Origin: Lawsonibacter sp.
Lineage (GTDB): Bacteria > Bacillota > Clostridia > Oscillospirales > Oscillospiraceae
DNA: 17,398 nt
NCBI GenBank assembly: GCA_022798855.1
Contig: JAAWNI010000014.1
Coordinates: 1-17,398 of the forward strand
Direction of reading: 5' to 3'
Shown here: piece after piece, positions 1 to 7,846 of the stretch
Position numbering within the stretch: position 1 is the first letter of the stretch
Layout of the letters: each line of letters starts with the position of its first letter
Position numbers and translations under genes: made by a program
The notes under the pieces: generated by a model
What the model was told of the DNA's origin: nothing
Seen by the model: only the letters and a program-made list of their open reading frames with translations
Databases searched by the model: none

Positions 1-131
1 TTGGCGGGTCTTTTTCCGCCATGCTTCGTTGTGATTTCTTGAAATAAAACAATTATTCCTGCGAAATCCCGCCTTGCCTGGTGGAAAAATCCCTCGTCAC
101 CCGGTATTCCTCAAGATATTAAACAGGCTCT
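1..131. repeat. R1 palindromic repeat, copy A (cut by window edge)
   Basis: AT-rich imperfect inverted repeat directly downstream of the chemotaxis receptor gene. The left arm (about 11-40, TTTTTCCGCCATGC) pairs imperfectly with the right arm (about 65-100, ending GGTGGAAAAATCCC). The right end is CAGGCTCT at 124-131, whose last base is also the first base of the TTA that encodes the receptor's stop codon on the minus strand. It aligns along its length with the element at 8601-8762: shared blocks are a GGGTCTTTnTC-like segment, GTATTCC/TTATTCC, CCTTGC(A/C)TGG, and a GAGAAATCCCTCG/GAAAAATCCCTCG segment. The left terminus lies outside the window. It may fold in the receptor mRNA 3' end. The family has no name I can give. 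Confidence 0.7.
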
Positions 132-1069
132 TACGCTTCCAGGTCCTTTACCAGGGGGGGAAGCTGGGCGATCATATTGTCCATGTCCTCAAACATGGCG
201 CTCTTGGTGGTGCCCAGGCGGCTGGCCCGGTCAATGTGGGTGACCACCGCCTGATACTGCTCCTTGATCTGGTCAAAGAACTGGCGCAGCCCGTGCAGCT
301 CCTGCTGGGACTGCTGGATCACCTTGGATATCTCCGTCTGGACGTACACCGCGCCCTCCGCCGCCGTTGAAATCTTCTGGAAGCTCTCGTCGGTCTGGGC
401 CACGATCTCCAGGTTGGCCCCCAGGGACTCCTGGGAGCTTAAAATGCTGCCGTTCAGGTGGCTGGCGCTGCTCTCCACGTCGCACACGCCGGTGTCCACC
501 TCGCCGGCCAGCACCTTGATCTCCCGGGCCAGCTCCTTGACCTGGGCGGCCACCACCGCGAAGCCCTTGCCCGCTTCGCCGGCCCGTGCCGCTTCGATGG
601 AGGCGTTGATGGCCAGGATGTTGGTCTGGTCCGCGATGGACACGATCTTGCCCATGCACTGTTGGATTTCTTTTATGGCCGCCTGGAGCTGGGCAAAGGT
701 TTCGGCCATCTCCTTATAGGACTCCTGCACCTGGGAGGAGGTGTGCCCCAGCTCCTCCACCTGGCCCTGGGCTTCCGCCACAGTCTCGGCGATCTCTCCC
801 CGGACCTGGACGAACTGCTCCGCCGTCTCGTTGATGTTGGAGAAGGACATCCCCAGGTCCTGGAGCTTTGCCTGGAAGTTGTCCGCCTCCCTCAGCACGC
901 CGGCAAAGGTGGACCCCACCAGCCCCAGCTCCCGCAGGGAGGCCACCTCCTTCTGGACCAGCTCCCGCTGGTAGCCTTTCAGGCTGTCCGCCACATGGAC
1001 CACCGGATAGAAGCTCTTTTTCTCTTGGGCTTTTACGGGCTTTTGCTGCTTTTTTCCCCCGAACAACAT
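131..1069 (-). CDS. Soluble methyl-accepting chemotaxis protein
   Basis: A 312-residue cytoplasmic chemoreceptor that should control a CheA/CheW array. What is seen: no hydrophobic segment anywhere, a short lysine-rich N terminus (residues 1-20), a helical region (30-100), then a canonical MCP signalling hairpin. The hairpin tip at about 141-182 carries ADQTNILAINASIEAARAGE followed by GKGFAVVAAQVKELA, the CheA/CheW contact region. There is no periplasmic sensor, PAS or GAF domain, so it probably takes its signal from a partner. The best candidate is the FIST protein encoded 13 bp upstream in the same operon. The ATG at 1069 has a strong AAGGAGGG site overlapping the stop codon of the upstream gene, which suggests translational coupling. 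The ligand is unknown. Confidence 0.93.
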   Translation of the reverse strand: MLFGGKKQQKPVKAQEKKSFYPVVHVADSLKGYQRELVQKEVASLRELGLVGSTFAGVLREADNFQAKLQDLGMSFSNINETAEQFVQVRGEIAETVAEAQGQVEELGHTSSQVQESYKEMAETFAQLQAAIKEIQQCMGKIVSIADQTNILAINASIEAARAGEAGKGFAVVAAQVKELAREIKVLAGEVDTGVCDVESSASHLNGSILSSQESLGANLEIVAQTDESFQKISTAAEGAVYVQTEISKVIQQSQQELHGLRQFFDQIKEQYQAVVTHIDRASRLGTTKSAMFEDMDNMIAQLPPLVKDLEA

Positions 1070-1082
1070 CTTCTATCCCTCC

Positions 1083-2138
1083 TTACTCAAACACGACGCA
1101 GGTCATGGACTGGTTGACGAACCGGTTGTTATAGTGCTCCCCGTATCCCACAAGGCCGGCGTGGCAGCCCAGGGCCGCCATGTCCCGCAGGTAGGCCTGC
1201 ATATAGCCCCGCTCGGAGAAGAGCTTGTACCGGAACAGGCAGTTGATGGAGAACACGGCGGAGCGGCGGGGGAAGTCCCGGCATATCTGCTGGATCGTCT
1301 CCTTGGTAATGGCCTGGTAGTCCCCCAGCTCCAGCAGGATCAGGACGTCTGAGTCGTTGACCTGGCGGAAGCAGGCCAGGGCGTTGCCGTTGACCTCTTT
1401 GATGGAGATGATGCAGGTGTCATCGCCGTTTATCTTGCCGAAGGGGTTTTGGAAGGTCCGGGTCAGGATTTCCTCGTCGGTCACGTGGAGGATGTCCTTA
1501 TAGACCTGCTTGGCGGGCTTTCCGTTCAGAGAGCCCAGGATGTACTTGGCCCGGTCGGTGTCGGAGGCGATAAAGCGGTAATTGCCCAGCTGGTGGTAGA
1601 TGTTCTCCTTGTATGTCTTCACCCGGCCGTTCTGGTTCCGGACCACCCCGTAGGCCACCGCGTCCTGATAGACCCGCCCGTTGGCGGACACCTTCCCCTG
1701 GTCGCCGGTCCCGCCCACCAGGGATATCCCCCGCTTTTTCAGCACCGTGTTGATGGTGGTCAGGACGCAGGCGTCGTTTCCGGCGCAGAAGTCGATCAAC
1801 ACCGTGTCGCGGCCGGAGCCGCCCACCGCCTGCACGTCCTGCTCCAGGCGGTGTATGTACTTCACCGGCATGTCGGACACGTGCTCCAGCACGTTGGCGG
1901 CGGCGGCCACGCCGTCGCAGAAGGCGACCACGCCCACGCCGTGCTCCACGACCCCCGTCTGGTAGCTCATGCCGATGCAGCCGATGCTGGGCACCCCAGG
2001 GAAACACTTCTCCAACGCCTTTACATGCTCCTCAAACTGGGTGTCGTTTGATAGAAGCATAATAAATTGAGGCTTATACAGGCCTTGAAGGGCCTCGTCC
2101 AGATTTCCCCGCTGGCTCATACCAAAAAACTGTTTCAC
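1083..2138 (-). CDS. FIST-domain sensory protein
   Basis: A 351-residue protein matching the FIST sensor architecture: an N-terminal FIST domain (about 20-200) followed by a FIST_C domain (about 215-345). FIST is a proposed small-ligand sensing domain, possibly for amino acids, often genomically linked to signal transduction genes. Seen features include a glycine-rich GGTGDQGKVSANGRVY segment near the middle and the C-terminal GYGEHYNN segment; such features are typical of the family by my recollection. There are no membrane segments. The start is a GTG at 2138, chosen because AAGGGGAG sits 8 bases upstream; an ATG at residue 7 is the alternative. It is the first gene of a two-gene operon with the chemoreceptor and has its own consensus promoter. 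A role as the receptor's soluble ligand sensor is inferred. Confidence 0.8.
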   Translation of the reverse strand: MKQFFGMSQRGNLDEALQGLYKPQFIMLLSNDTQFEEHVKALEKCFPGVPSIGCIGMSYQTGVVEHGVGVVAFCDGVAAAANVLEHVSDMPVKYIHRLEQDVQAVGGSGRDTVLIDFCAGNDACVLTTINTVLKKRGISLVGGTGDQGKVSANGRVYQDAVAYGVVRNQNGRVKTYKENIYHQLGNYRFIASDTDRAKYILGSLNGKPAKQVYKDILHVTDEEILTRTFQNPFGKINGDDTCIISIKEVNGNALACFRQVNDSDVLILLELGDYQAITKETIQQICRDFPRRSAVFSINCLFRYKLFSERGYMQAYLRDMAALGCHAGLVGYGEHYNNRFVNQSMTCVVFE

Positions 2139-2171
2139 ACTGTCGTCTCCCCTTCCCGTTTCAGGTTATTT

Positions 2172-2200
2172 ATTATACTTTAAAGTCGGAGCTCTGTCAA
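2172..2200 (-). promoter_or_regulatory. Consensus sigma-A promoter for the FIST-MCP operon
   Basis: On the minus strand, TTGACA (2200-2195), exactly 17 bases, then TATAAT (2177-2172). Both hexamers match the sigma-A consensus perfectly. It lies 34 bases upstream of the GTG start of the FIST gene and downstream of yigZ, so it separates the chemosensory operon from the housekeeping cluster. No operator-like repeat is obvious around it, which suggests high constitutive transcription. Confidence 0.88.
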
Positions 2201-2222
2201 CAATAACCAAAACAGGAAATTT

Positions 2223-2867
2223 TTACCCGTTTGGCGCAACGGGCTCCCGCCAGGGGGCGGCCTTAAACTGCTCCCCCGCCTCCAGCGCCTCTATCGTTCC
2301 GGCGGAGGCGTCCAGCAGGTGGGCGGCGAACTGGGCGGAGCGCTCCTCCGGGATCAGCACGGACATCAACACGTCGGCGCCGAAGTCGATGTTCTCCTCC
2401 ACACCGCCAAAGTGAAATACCTCCCGACGGACCTCGTCAAATTGGGCGTAAGTACAGGGGACCTCCATGGCCACCCAGCGGCGGACCACCGAGATCCCGG
2501 CGGCGTCCAGGGCGTCCTTGGCGGACTGGGTGTAGGCCCGGACCAGCCCGCCCGCGCCCAGCAGGATTCCCCCAAAGTACCGGGTAACCACGCAGGCCAC
2601 ATCCGTGACCCCCTCCCGCTGGAAGACGTTGAGCATGGGCTGGCCGGCGGTCCCCTGGGGCTCTCCGTCGTCGGAGTACCGCTCCGTGCCGCCGATGCGG
2701 TAACACCAGCAGTTATGGCGTGCGTCGTAGTGCTTCTTCCGCGTCTCCTCGACCCGGGCCCGGGCCTCCTCCTCAGAGCTTACCCGCCACACCTGGCCGA
2801 TAAACCGGGACCGCTTTTCTATCAGCTCCGCCTCGCTGTGGCCGGTCGGGATATAATACTCCGTCAT
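2223..2867 (-). CDS. yigZ: YigZ/IMPACT family protein (UPF0029)
   Basis: A 214-residue member of the YigZ/YvyE family, the bacterial relatives of eukaryotic IMPACT; the exact biochemical role is not settled. Seen: the family signature in the N-terminal domain, ARHNCWCYRIGG followed by RYSDDGEPQGTAGQPML, then a glycine-rich RYFGGILLGAGGLVRAY segment and a smaller C-terminal DUF1949-like domain (about 140-205). The reading frame opens further upstream, but the ATG at 2867 is preferred. It gives MTEYYIPTGHSE, the usual family N terminus, with AAGGTGAGG upstream, and leaves a 10-base gap after the ysxC stop instead of an overlap. It is probably the last gene of the lon-ysxC-yigZ run. Confidence 0.92.
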   Translation of the reverse strand: MTEYYIPTGHSEAELIEKRSRFIGQVWRVSSEEEARARVEETRKKHYDARHNCWCYRIGGTERYSDDGEPQGTAGQPMLNVFQREGVTDVACVVTRYFGGILLGAGGLVRAYTQSAKDALDAAGISVVRRWVAMEVPCTYAQFDEVRREVFHFGGVEENIDFGADVLMSVLIPEERSAQFAAHLLDASAGTIEALEAGEQFKAAPWREPVAPNG

Positions 2868-2877
2868 AGAGCGCCCC

Positions 2878-3471
2878 TCACCTTTCGATTCCCCCGAGGA
2901 TCGCCCGGAGCAGCTCATCCCGGCCCGCCCCCTTCTCGGCGGAGAAGGGGATCAGCCGGTCCTCCTCCTCCAGCTCCAGGGTGTCCCGGATGAGCTGGAG
3001 GTTGGGCTCAATCTCGCTTTTTTTCAGCTTATCCAGCTTGTTGGCCACAATGACCAGGGGGCAGCCGGTGTCCCGGAACCACTGAAACATGGTGCAGTCG
3101 TCGGCGGTGGGCTTGTGGCGGGCGTCCACGATCATCACCCCCAGGGTGAGCAGGTCGGGCCGGGCGAAGTAGTCCTCCATCAGCCGGCCCCACCGGTCCC
3201 GCTCCGCCTTGGACACCTTGGCGTAGCCGTAGCCGGGCAGGTCCACCAGGTAGAAGGCCCCGTCGATGTTGAAGTAGTTCACGTGGACGGTCTTCCCGGG
3301 GGCGGCCCCCACCCGGGCGAAGTTCTTCCGGTTGAGCAGCCGGTTGATGACCGACGACTTGCCCACGTTGGACCGTCCGGCAAAGGCCACCTGTGGCCGG
3401 CCGTCCTGAATGAAGTTTTTCGGGGAGACGGCGGAGAGCACAAACTCCGCCTTTTGAAGGTTGACAGGCAT
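2878..3471 (-). CDS. ysxC: Ribosome biogenesis GTPase YsxC/EngB
   Basis: A 197-residue TRAFAC-class GTPase of the EngB/YihA/YsxC family, needed for late assembly of the 50S subunit. All GTPase motifs are visible: G1 GRSNVGKS (32-39), a G2 threonine near residue 61, G3 DLPGYGYAKV (77-86), G4 NKLD (144-147) and G5 SAEKG (178-182). Length is normal for the family. The ATG at 3471 has AAAGGGG about 7 bases upstream. It follows lon, as it does in many Firmicutes, but here the 123-base gap contains an R3 palindromic repeat. yigZ starts 10 bases beyond its stop. Confidence 0.97.
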   Translation of the reverse strand: MPVNLQKAEFVLSAVSPKNFIQDGRPQVAFAGRSNVGKSSVINRLLNRKNFARVGAAPGKTVHVNYFNIDGAFYLVDLPGYGYAKVSKAERDRWGRLMEDYFARPDLLTLGVMIVDARHKPTADDCTMFQWFRDTGCPLVIVANKLDKLKKSEIEPNLQLIRDTLELEEEDRLIPFSAEKGAGRDELLRAILGGIER

Positions 3472-3499
3472 AACAATTCCCCTTTGCGTATGGTCAATC

Positions 3500-3577
3500 T
3501 GTAGGGGCGGATATTATCCGCCCGCAATTTACAGGATGATTCTCGTTGGACACGGGCGGCTGCTAGCCGCCCCTACA
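3500..3577. repeat. R3 palindromic repeat (GTAGGGGCGG type), copy 1
   Basis: A 78-bp element between lon and ysxC bounded by perfect 11-bp inverted ends, TGTAGGGGCGG (3500-3510) and CCGCCCCTACA (3567-3577). Inside are two short hairpins: GGGCGGATA/TATCCGCCC with a one-base centre, and GGGCGGCT/AGCCGCCC with a three-base loop. The shared GGGCGG modules make alternative pairings possible. It lies 17 bases beyond the lon stop codon. A second, shorter copy is at 12743-12789. Similar repeats occur widely in related gut Clostridia in my recollection, but I could not search. Confidence 0.82.
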
Positions 3578-3594
3578 CGCTTCTTAATCGGATT

Positions 3595-6024
3595 TTATTG
3601 GCTCATGCGGGAGCTGCCCTCCCCCTTGGGGGCGGGGGGCAGGTCGGGCAGGGGCTCCCGCTTCCTGCCCCGGCGGCGGGGCGCGGACACCTCCACCGGG
3701 CGGTTCAGGGCGTGGGACAGCACCTGGTCCACCCGCTCCACCAGGATAAACTGGAGGGCCTTGCGCACCGTCTGGTCGATCTCCTCCAGGTCCTTGGCGT
3801 TGTCGGCGGGGATGACCACCGTCTTGATGCCGTTGCGGAAGGCGGCCATGGTCTTTTCCTTCAGGCCGCCGATGGGCAGGACCCGGCCCCGGAGGGTGAC
3901 CTCGCCGGTCATGGCGATCCCCCGGCGCACGGAGCTGCCGGTGAGGGCGGACACCATGGCGGTGGTGATGGCGATTCCAGCGGAGGGGCCGTCCTTGGGC
4001 ACCGCCCCCTCGGGGAAGTGGACATGGATGTCCCGCTCCTTATAGAAGTCTGCGGGGATGTTCAGCGGTCCGGCCTGGCTGCGGATGAAGCTGAGGGCGG
4101 CGTGGGCCGACTCCTTCATCACGTCCCCCAGGTTGCCGGTGAGCTCCACCTTGCCGGAGCCGGGGACCACATTGACCTCCACCTCCAGCAGCTCGCCCCC
4201 CACGGAGGTCCAGGCCAGGCCGTTGACCACGCCCACCCGCTCCTCCAGGGCCTGGCGCTCCGGGTGGTATCTGGGCACACCCAGGTACTCCTCCAGGTCC
4301 TTCTCGGTGACTTTGATGGCCTTGGCGTCCTCTGAAACCACCTTCATGGCGGCCTTGCGGCAGATGGCGGCCAGCCGGCGCTCCAGCACCCGGACGCCGG
4401 ACTCCCGGGTGTAGGCGGCGATGGCCTCCCGCAGGGCCCCGTCGGACACCTTGAGCTGGGCCTTCGTCAGGCCGTGGCGTTTCAGCTCCTTGGGGAGGAG
4501 GTGCTTTTTGGCAATCTGCACCTTCTCCTCGTCGGTGTAGCTGGACAGCTCAATGACCTCCATCCGGTCCAGCAGGGGCCGGGGGATGGTGTCGGTGGAG
4601 TTGGCGGTGGTGATAAACATGACCTGGGACAGGTCGAAGGGGATTTCTAAAAAGTTGTCCCGGAAGGTGGAATTCTGCTCCCCGTCCAGCACCTCCAGCA
4701 GGGCGGAGGCGGGGTCCCCCCGGTGGTCCCGGCCCAGCTTGTCGATTTCGTCCAGCAGGATGAGGGGGTTGCAGCTCTGGGCCTGGTTGATGGCGGAGAT
4801 AATCCGGCCGGGCATGGCCCCCACGTAGGTCTTCCGGTGGCCCCGAATCTCGGCCTCGTCGCTGACGCCCCCCAGGGAGACGCGGGCCAGCTTCCGGTTC
4901 ATGGCCCGGGCCATGGACATGGCGATGGAGGTCTTGCCCACCCCCGGCGGGCCCACCAGGCAGATGATCTGCCCTTTCAGGCCAGGGGCCAGCTGGCGGA
5001 CGGCCACAAACTCCAGCACCCGCCGCTTCACCTTGTCCAGGCCGAAGTGGTCCTGGTCCAGCGCCCTCTGGACGGCGGAGACGTTGGCCTTCTCCTTCGT
5101 GGCCTTGCCCCAGGGCAGCTCCAGGCAGATATCCAGGTAGTTGCGCAGGACGGTGCTCTCAGAGGAGCTGTAGGACTGCTTGGCCAGCCGGCCCAGCTCC
5201 TTGTTCAGCTTCTCCCGGGTCTGCTCGGGGAGCTTGGCCTGGGCGATTTTCCCCCGGTACTCCTCGATCTCGTCGGCTTCCTCCCCCAGCTCGGCCTGGA
5301 TGGCCTTCATCTGCTCCCGGAGGTAGTAGTCCCGCTGATGCTCGCTCATCTGCTCCCTGGCCCGCTCCTGGATCTCCTGGTCCAGGGTGAGGATCTCCAC
5401 CTCCCGCTCCAGCAGGCGGAAGAGCTTCTCCAGCCGGCGCATGGGCCGGACCTCCTCCAGAACGGCCTGCTTGTCGCTGTTGCGCATGGGGATGTTCTGG
5501 GCGATATAGTCGGCGATGTGCCCCGGGTCCTGGCTGGCCAGCACGTGGACCATCAGGTCGGAAGCCAGCTTGGGGGACAGCTCGGCGTACTCCTGGAACA
5601 GGTCGTAGGTGGCCCGCATCAGGGCTTCGGCCTTGGCACCGCCCCGGGCGGGGACCTCCGGAACGGCGATCTCCTGGACCTCCACCTCCAGAAAGGGCTC
5701 GGTCCGGGTCAGCTGGAGCATCCTCCCCCGGGTCTTCCCCTCCACCATCACCCGGACGTTGTCGCCGGGCATCCGGAGTATCTGGCGGATGCTGGAGATG
5801 GTCCCCACCTGATACAGGTCGTCCGCCCCCGGCTCCTCCAGGTCGATGGCCTTCTGTCCCACCAGAAACACCGGGCTGCCGGTGGCCATCGCCTCCTCCA
5901 GGGCCTTGGCGGAGGCCTCCCGGGCCACCTCAAAGTGGATCAGCACGTTGGGGAACACCGTCAGCCCCCGCAGGGCGATGGCCGGCATGGTTGCGGTCTG
6001 GAGGATGTCGTATTCTTTCGGCAT
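3595..6024 (-). CDS. lon: ATP-dependent Lon protease (LonA)
   Basis: An 809-residue LonA serine protease that degrades misfolded and regulatory proteins in the cytoplasm. Domains in order: N-terminal substrate-binding Lon domain (about 10-205, with LRGLTVFPNVLIHFEVARE), a coiled helical region (205-305), the AAA+ module and the proteolytic domain. Walker A is GPPGVGKT (358-365) and Walker B is ILLDEIDK (422-429). The proteolytic domain has catalytic Ser681 in PKDGPSAG and Lys724 in GGLKEK, the correct 43-residue spacing for the Ser-Lys dyad. The ATG at 6024 is chosen because AGGA lies about 9 bases upstream; a GTG three codons earlier (6033) would sit almost on top of that site. The C terminus carries a basic, proline-rich tail (ARRRGRKREP-like). 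A 429-base repeat-filled gap separates it from clpX, with no clear promoter. Confidence 0.97.
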   Translation of the reverse strand: MPKEYDILQTATMPAIALRGLTVFPNVLIHFEVAREASAKALEEAMATGSPVFLVGQKAIDLEEPGADDLYQVGTISSIRQILRMPGDNVRVMVEGKTRGRMLQLTRTEPFLEVEVQEIAVPEVPARGGAKAEALMRATYDLFQEYAELSPKLASDLMVHVLASQDPGHIADYIAQNIPMRNSDKQAVLEEVRPMRRLEKLFRLLEREVEILTLDQEIQERAREQMSEHQRDYYLREQMKAIQAELGEEADEIEEYRGKIAQAKLPEQTREKLNKELGRLAKQSYSSSESTVLRNYLDICLELPWGKATKEKANVSAVQRALDQDHFGLDKVKRRVLEFVAVRQLAPGLKGQIICLVGPPGVGKTSIAMSMARAMNRKLARVSLGGVSDEAEIRGHRKTYVGAMPGRIISAINQAQSCNPLILLDEIDKLGRDHRGDPASALLEVLDGEQNSTFRDNFLEIPFDLSQVMFITTANSTDTIPRPLLDRMEVIELSSYTDEEKVQIAKKHLLPKELKRHGLTKAQLKVSDGALREAIAAYTRESGVRVLERRLAAICRKAAMKVVSEDAKAIKVTEKDLEEYLGVPRYHPERQALEERVGVVNGLAWTSVGGELLEVEVNVVPGSGKVELTGNLGDVMKESAHAALSFIRSQAGPLNIPADFYKERDIHVHFPEGAVPKDGPSAGIAITTAMVSALTGSSVRRGIAMTGEVTLRGRVLPIGGLKEKTMAAFRNGIKTVVIPADNAKDLEEIDQTVRKALQFILVERVDQVLSHALNRPVEVSAPRRRGRKREPLPDLPPAPKGEGSSRMSQ

Positions 6025-6054
6025 ATTGGTCACTTCCTCTCAGGAACACTTTTT

Positions 6055-6080
6055 AAAGGCTCCCCCTTTTGGGGGAGCTC
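6055..6080. repeat. Short R2-type hairpin upstream of lon
   Basis: AAAGGCTCCCCC TTTT GGGGGAGC, a perfect stem with a four-base loop, 30 bases upstream of the lon ATG. It looks like the first hairpin only of the R2 repeat family found at 6110-6234 and 10343-10484. On the minus strand it would lie in the lon leader if transcription enters from clpX. Confidence 0.7.
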
Positions 6081-6109
6081 AGCTTGTCGAAAAACGCTCT
6101 ATTGTCCTC

Positions 6110-6234
6110 AAGGCTCCCTCTTTGAGGGAGCCGGCACCGCCGCGGGCGGTGGCTGAGGGAGTAAAACAGCGCTTTATACAATGTTTCTCCCCCCCGCCAC
6201 GGCTGCGCCGCGCCACCCCCTCCTGGGGGGCTTT
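6110..6234. repeat. R2 palindromic repeat, copy a (two inverted arms)
   Basis: Left arm 6110-6167: AAGGCTCCCTC-TTT-GAGGGAGCC, then GCACCGCC-GCG-GGCGGTG, then GCTGAGGGAGTAAAAC. Right arm 6187-6234 is a degenerate inverted version: CTCCCCCCCGCCAC, a GGC/GCC core, then ACCCCCTCCTGGGGGGCTTT. The arms have the same organisation as the 142-bp element at 10343-10484, which supports one repeat family. It fills part of the clpX-lon gap. Confidence 0.78.
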
Positions 6235-6412
6235 CGCCGCACCCACGGGCCGCAGAGCAGGGCAGACGCCCCGCGCTCGGGGGATTTCAGCTTTGGGGAG
6301 CGCGGCGGTCAACGGAATCCCCCCGCCATGCTCCGCACGGCCCTCCCCCCTTTTGCAAGGGGGGCTTTTACCGCGCCCCTGGGCCGCAGAGTAGGGCAGA
6401 CGCCCCGCGCCC
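6211..6412. repeat. Tandem duplication of about 134 bp in the clpX-lon gap
   Basis: The segment GGGCCGCAGAGCAGGGCAG... at 6247-6276 recurs at 6381-6410 with 29 of 30 bases identical, at an offset of 134. The preceding blocks also correspond: CCCCCTCCTGGGGGGCTTTCGCCGC (about 6216-6240) with CCCCCCTTTTGCAAGGGGGGCTTTTACCGC (about 6345-6374). So an R2-like hairpin plus a unique flank was duplicated in tandem. The second unit begins with an inverted R2-type arm GGAATCCCCCCGCC (about 6314-6327) that is also present at 13922. No ORF with family support exists here. Confidence 0.72.
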
Positions 6413-6453
6413 GCTATGGGGCTTCTGCGGGGCGCCTGGCCTCAGTTTTTTAA

Positions 6454-7779
6454 TCAGCCGGCGCGTCCGGGCTTTCTGCCCCGGCTGGGCCGCTCCACCT
6501 GGAGGGTGGCCTTGCCCAGCTTGGGCCGCTGGGTGCGGCCAGGGTCCCGGGTCAGCTCCGGGGGGGCTCCCTCCTCCACGCACGGGCCGGTGATGGTTAC
6601 CTTGACGATAGTGGGGTCGGAGGGGATGTCGTACATGATTTGGTTCATGACCTCTTCCAGGATGGCCCGCAGGCCCCGGGCGCCGATCTCCCGGGCCACC
6701 GCCCGGCCGGCCACCGCCTCCAGGGCTTCGGTGGTGAACTCCAGCTCCACCTCGTCGTAGTCCAGCAATACCTGGTACTGCTTGACCAGGGCGTTCTTGG
6801 GCTCGGTGAGGATGCGGACCATCTGGTCCCGGTCCAGGGACTCCAGGGTGGCCACCACCGGCATACGGCCCACCAGCTCGGGGATGATGCCGTATTTCAG
6901 CAGGTCCTGGGGCTGGAGCTCGGCCATCATCTCCCCCACGTTCCGCTCCTTCCTGCTCTTGATCTCCGCGCCGAAGCCCAGGGACCGCTTGTCCAGGCGG
7001 TGCTCGATGATCTTGTCGATGCCGTCGAAGGCGCCGCCGCAGATGAAGAGGATGTTGTGGGTGTCCACCTGGATGAACTCCTGGTGGGGGTGCTTCCGCC
7101 CGCCCTGGGGGGGGACGTTGGCCACGGTGCCCTCCAGGATTTTCAGCAAAGCCTGCTGCACGCCCTCGCCGGACACATCCCGGGTGATGGAGGTATTTTC
7201 GCTCTTTCGGGCGATTTTATCCATCTCGTCGATATAGATGATCCCCCGCTCGGCCAGCTCGATGTCGTAGTCGGCGGCCTGGACCAGGCGCAGGAGGATG
7301 TTCTCCACGTCGTCGCCCACGTAGCCCGCCTCGGTGAGGGTGGTGGCGTCGGCGATGGCGAAGGGGACCTTCAGCACCCGGGCCAGGGTCTGGGCGAACA
7401 GGGTCTTGCCGCAGCCGGTGGGGCCCATAAGGAGGATGTTGCTCTTTTGCAGCTCCACGTCCTCCGCCCCGCCGAAGTAGATGCGCTTATAGTGGTTGTA
7501 CACCGCCACCGACAGGGCCACCTTGGCCTTCTCCTGGCCGATGATATACTGGTCCAGCACGGCGTGGATTTCTCTGGGGGTGGGGATGGCGTCGGGGATC
7601 TCCCCTATGGCCGGGCCTCCATCGTCCATCAGCAGGTTCTCGGCCCCCATCGCCTCCATGCACAGGCTGACGCACTCGTTGCAGATATACACGCCGGGTC
7701 CGGCGATCATCCGCTTCACCTGGTCCTGGTGCTTGCCGCAGAAGGAGCAGCGCACACGTCTTTCGTCGTTGATTGCCAT
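6454..7779 (-). CDS. clpX: ATP-dependent Clp protease ATP-binding subunit ClpX
   Basis: A 441-residue AAA+ unfoldase that feeds substrates into ClpP. The N-terminal zinc-binding domain has Cys11, Cys14, Cys33 and Cys36 (CSFCGK and CNEC). The AAA+ core has Walker A GPTGCGKT (119-126), the pore loop GYVG (152-155), Walker B IIYIDEMDK (180-188), the RKH loop (228-230) and the ClpP-docking loop LGF (267-269), where E. coli has IGF. The C terminus after about residue 410 is a longer basic tail than usual (KLGKATLQVERPSRGRKPGRAG region). The ATG at 7779 has a GAGGTG site. It lies 67 bases after clpP, so the tig-clpP-clpX order is conserved and cotranscription with clpP is likely. Confidence 0.98.
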   Translation of the reverse strand: MAINDERRVRCSFCGKHQDQVKRMIAGPGVYICNECVSLCMEAMGAENLLMDDGGPAIGEIPDAIPTPREIHAVLDQYIIGQEKAKVALSVAVYNHYKRIYFGGAEDVELQKSNILLMGPTGCGKTLFAQTLARVLKVPFAIADATTLTEAGYVGDDVENILLRLVQAADYDIELAERGIIYIDEMDKIARKSENTSITRDVSGEGVQQALLKILEGTVANVPPQGGRKHPHQEFIQVDTHNILFICGGAFDGIDKIIEHRLDKRSLGFGAEIKSRKERNVGEMMAELQPQDLLKYGIIPELVGRMPVVATLESLDRDQMVRILTEPKNALVKQYQVLLDYDEVELEFTTEALEAVAGRAVAREIGARGLRAILEEVMNQIMYDIPSDPTIVKVTITGPCVEEGAPPELTRDPGRTQRPKLGKATLQVERPSRGRKPGRAG

Positions 7780-7846
7780 GGATACACCTCAATTTCTTGG
7801 GAATCCCAAAACTCCGCCGCTCCAGCCGGGGGCGGGAATTCTGGCG

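Noticed and set aside
4723..6156. Long open frame (477 codons) on the plus strand opposite lon
   Set aside because: Leucine/glycine/histidine-rich low-complexity translation, antisense to a well-supported gene; a product of high G+C codon bias.
6055..6412. Possible CRISPR array in the clpX-lon gap
   Set aside because: The repeats are palindromic, irregularly spaced and of different lengths, without unique spacers or cas genes.
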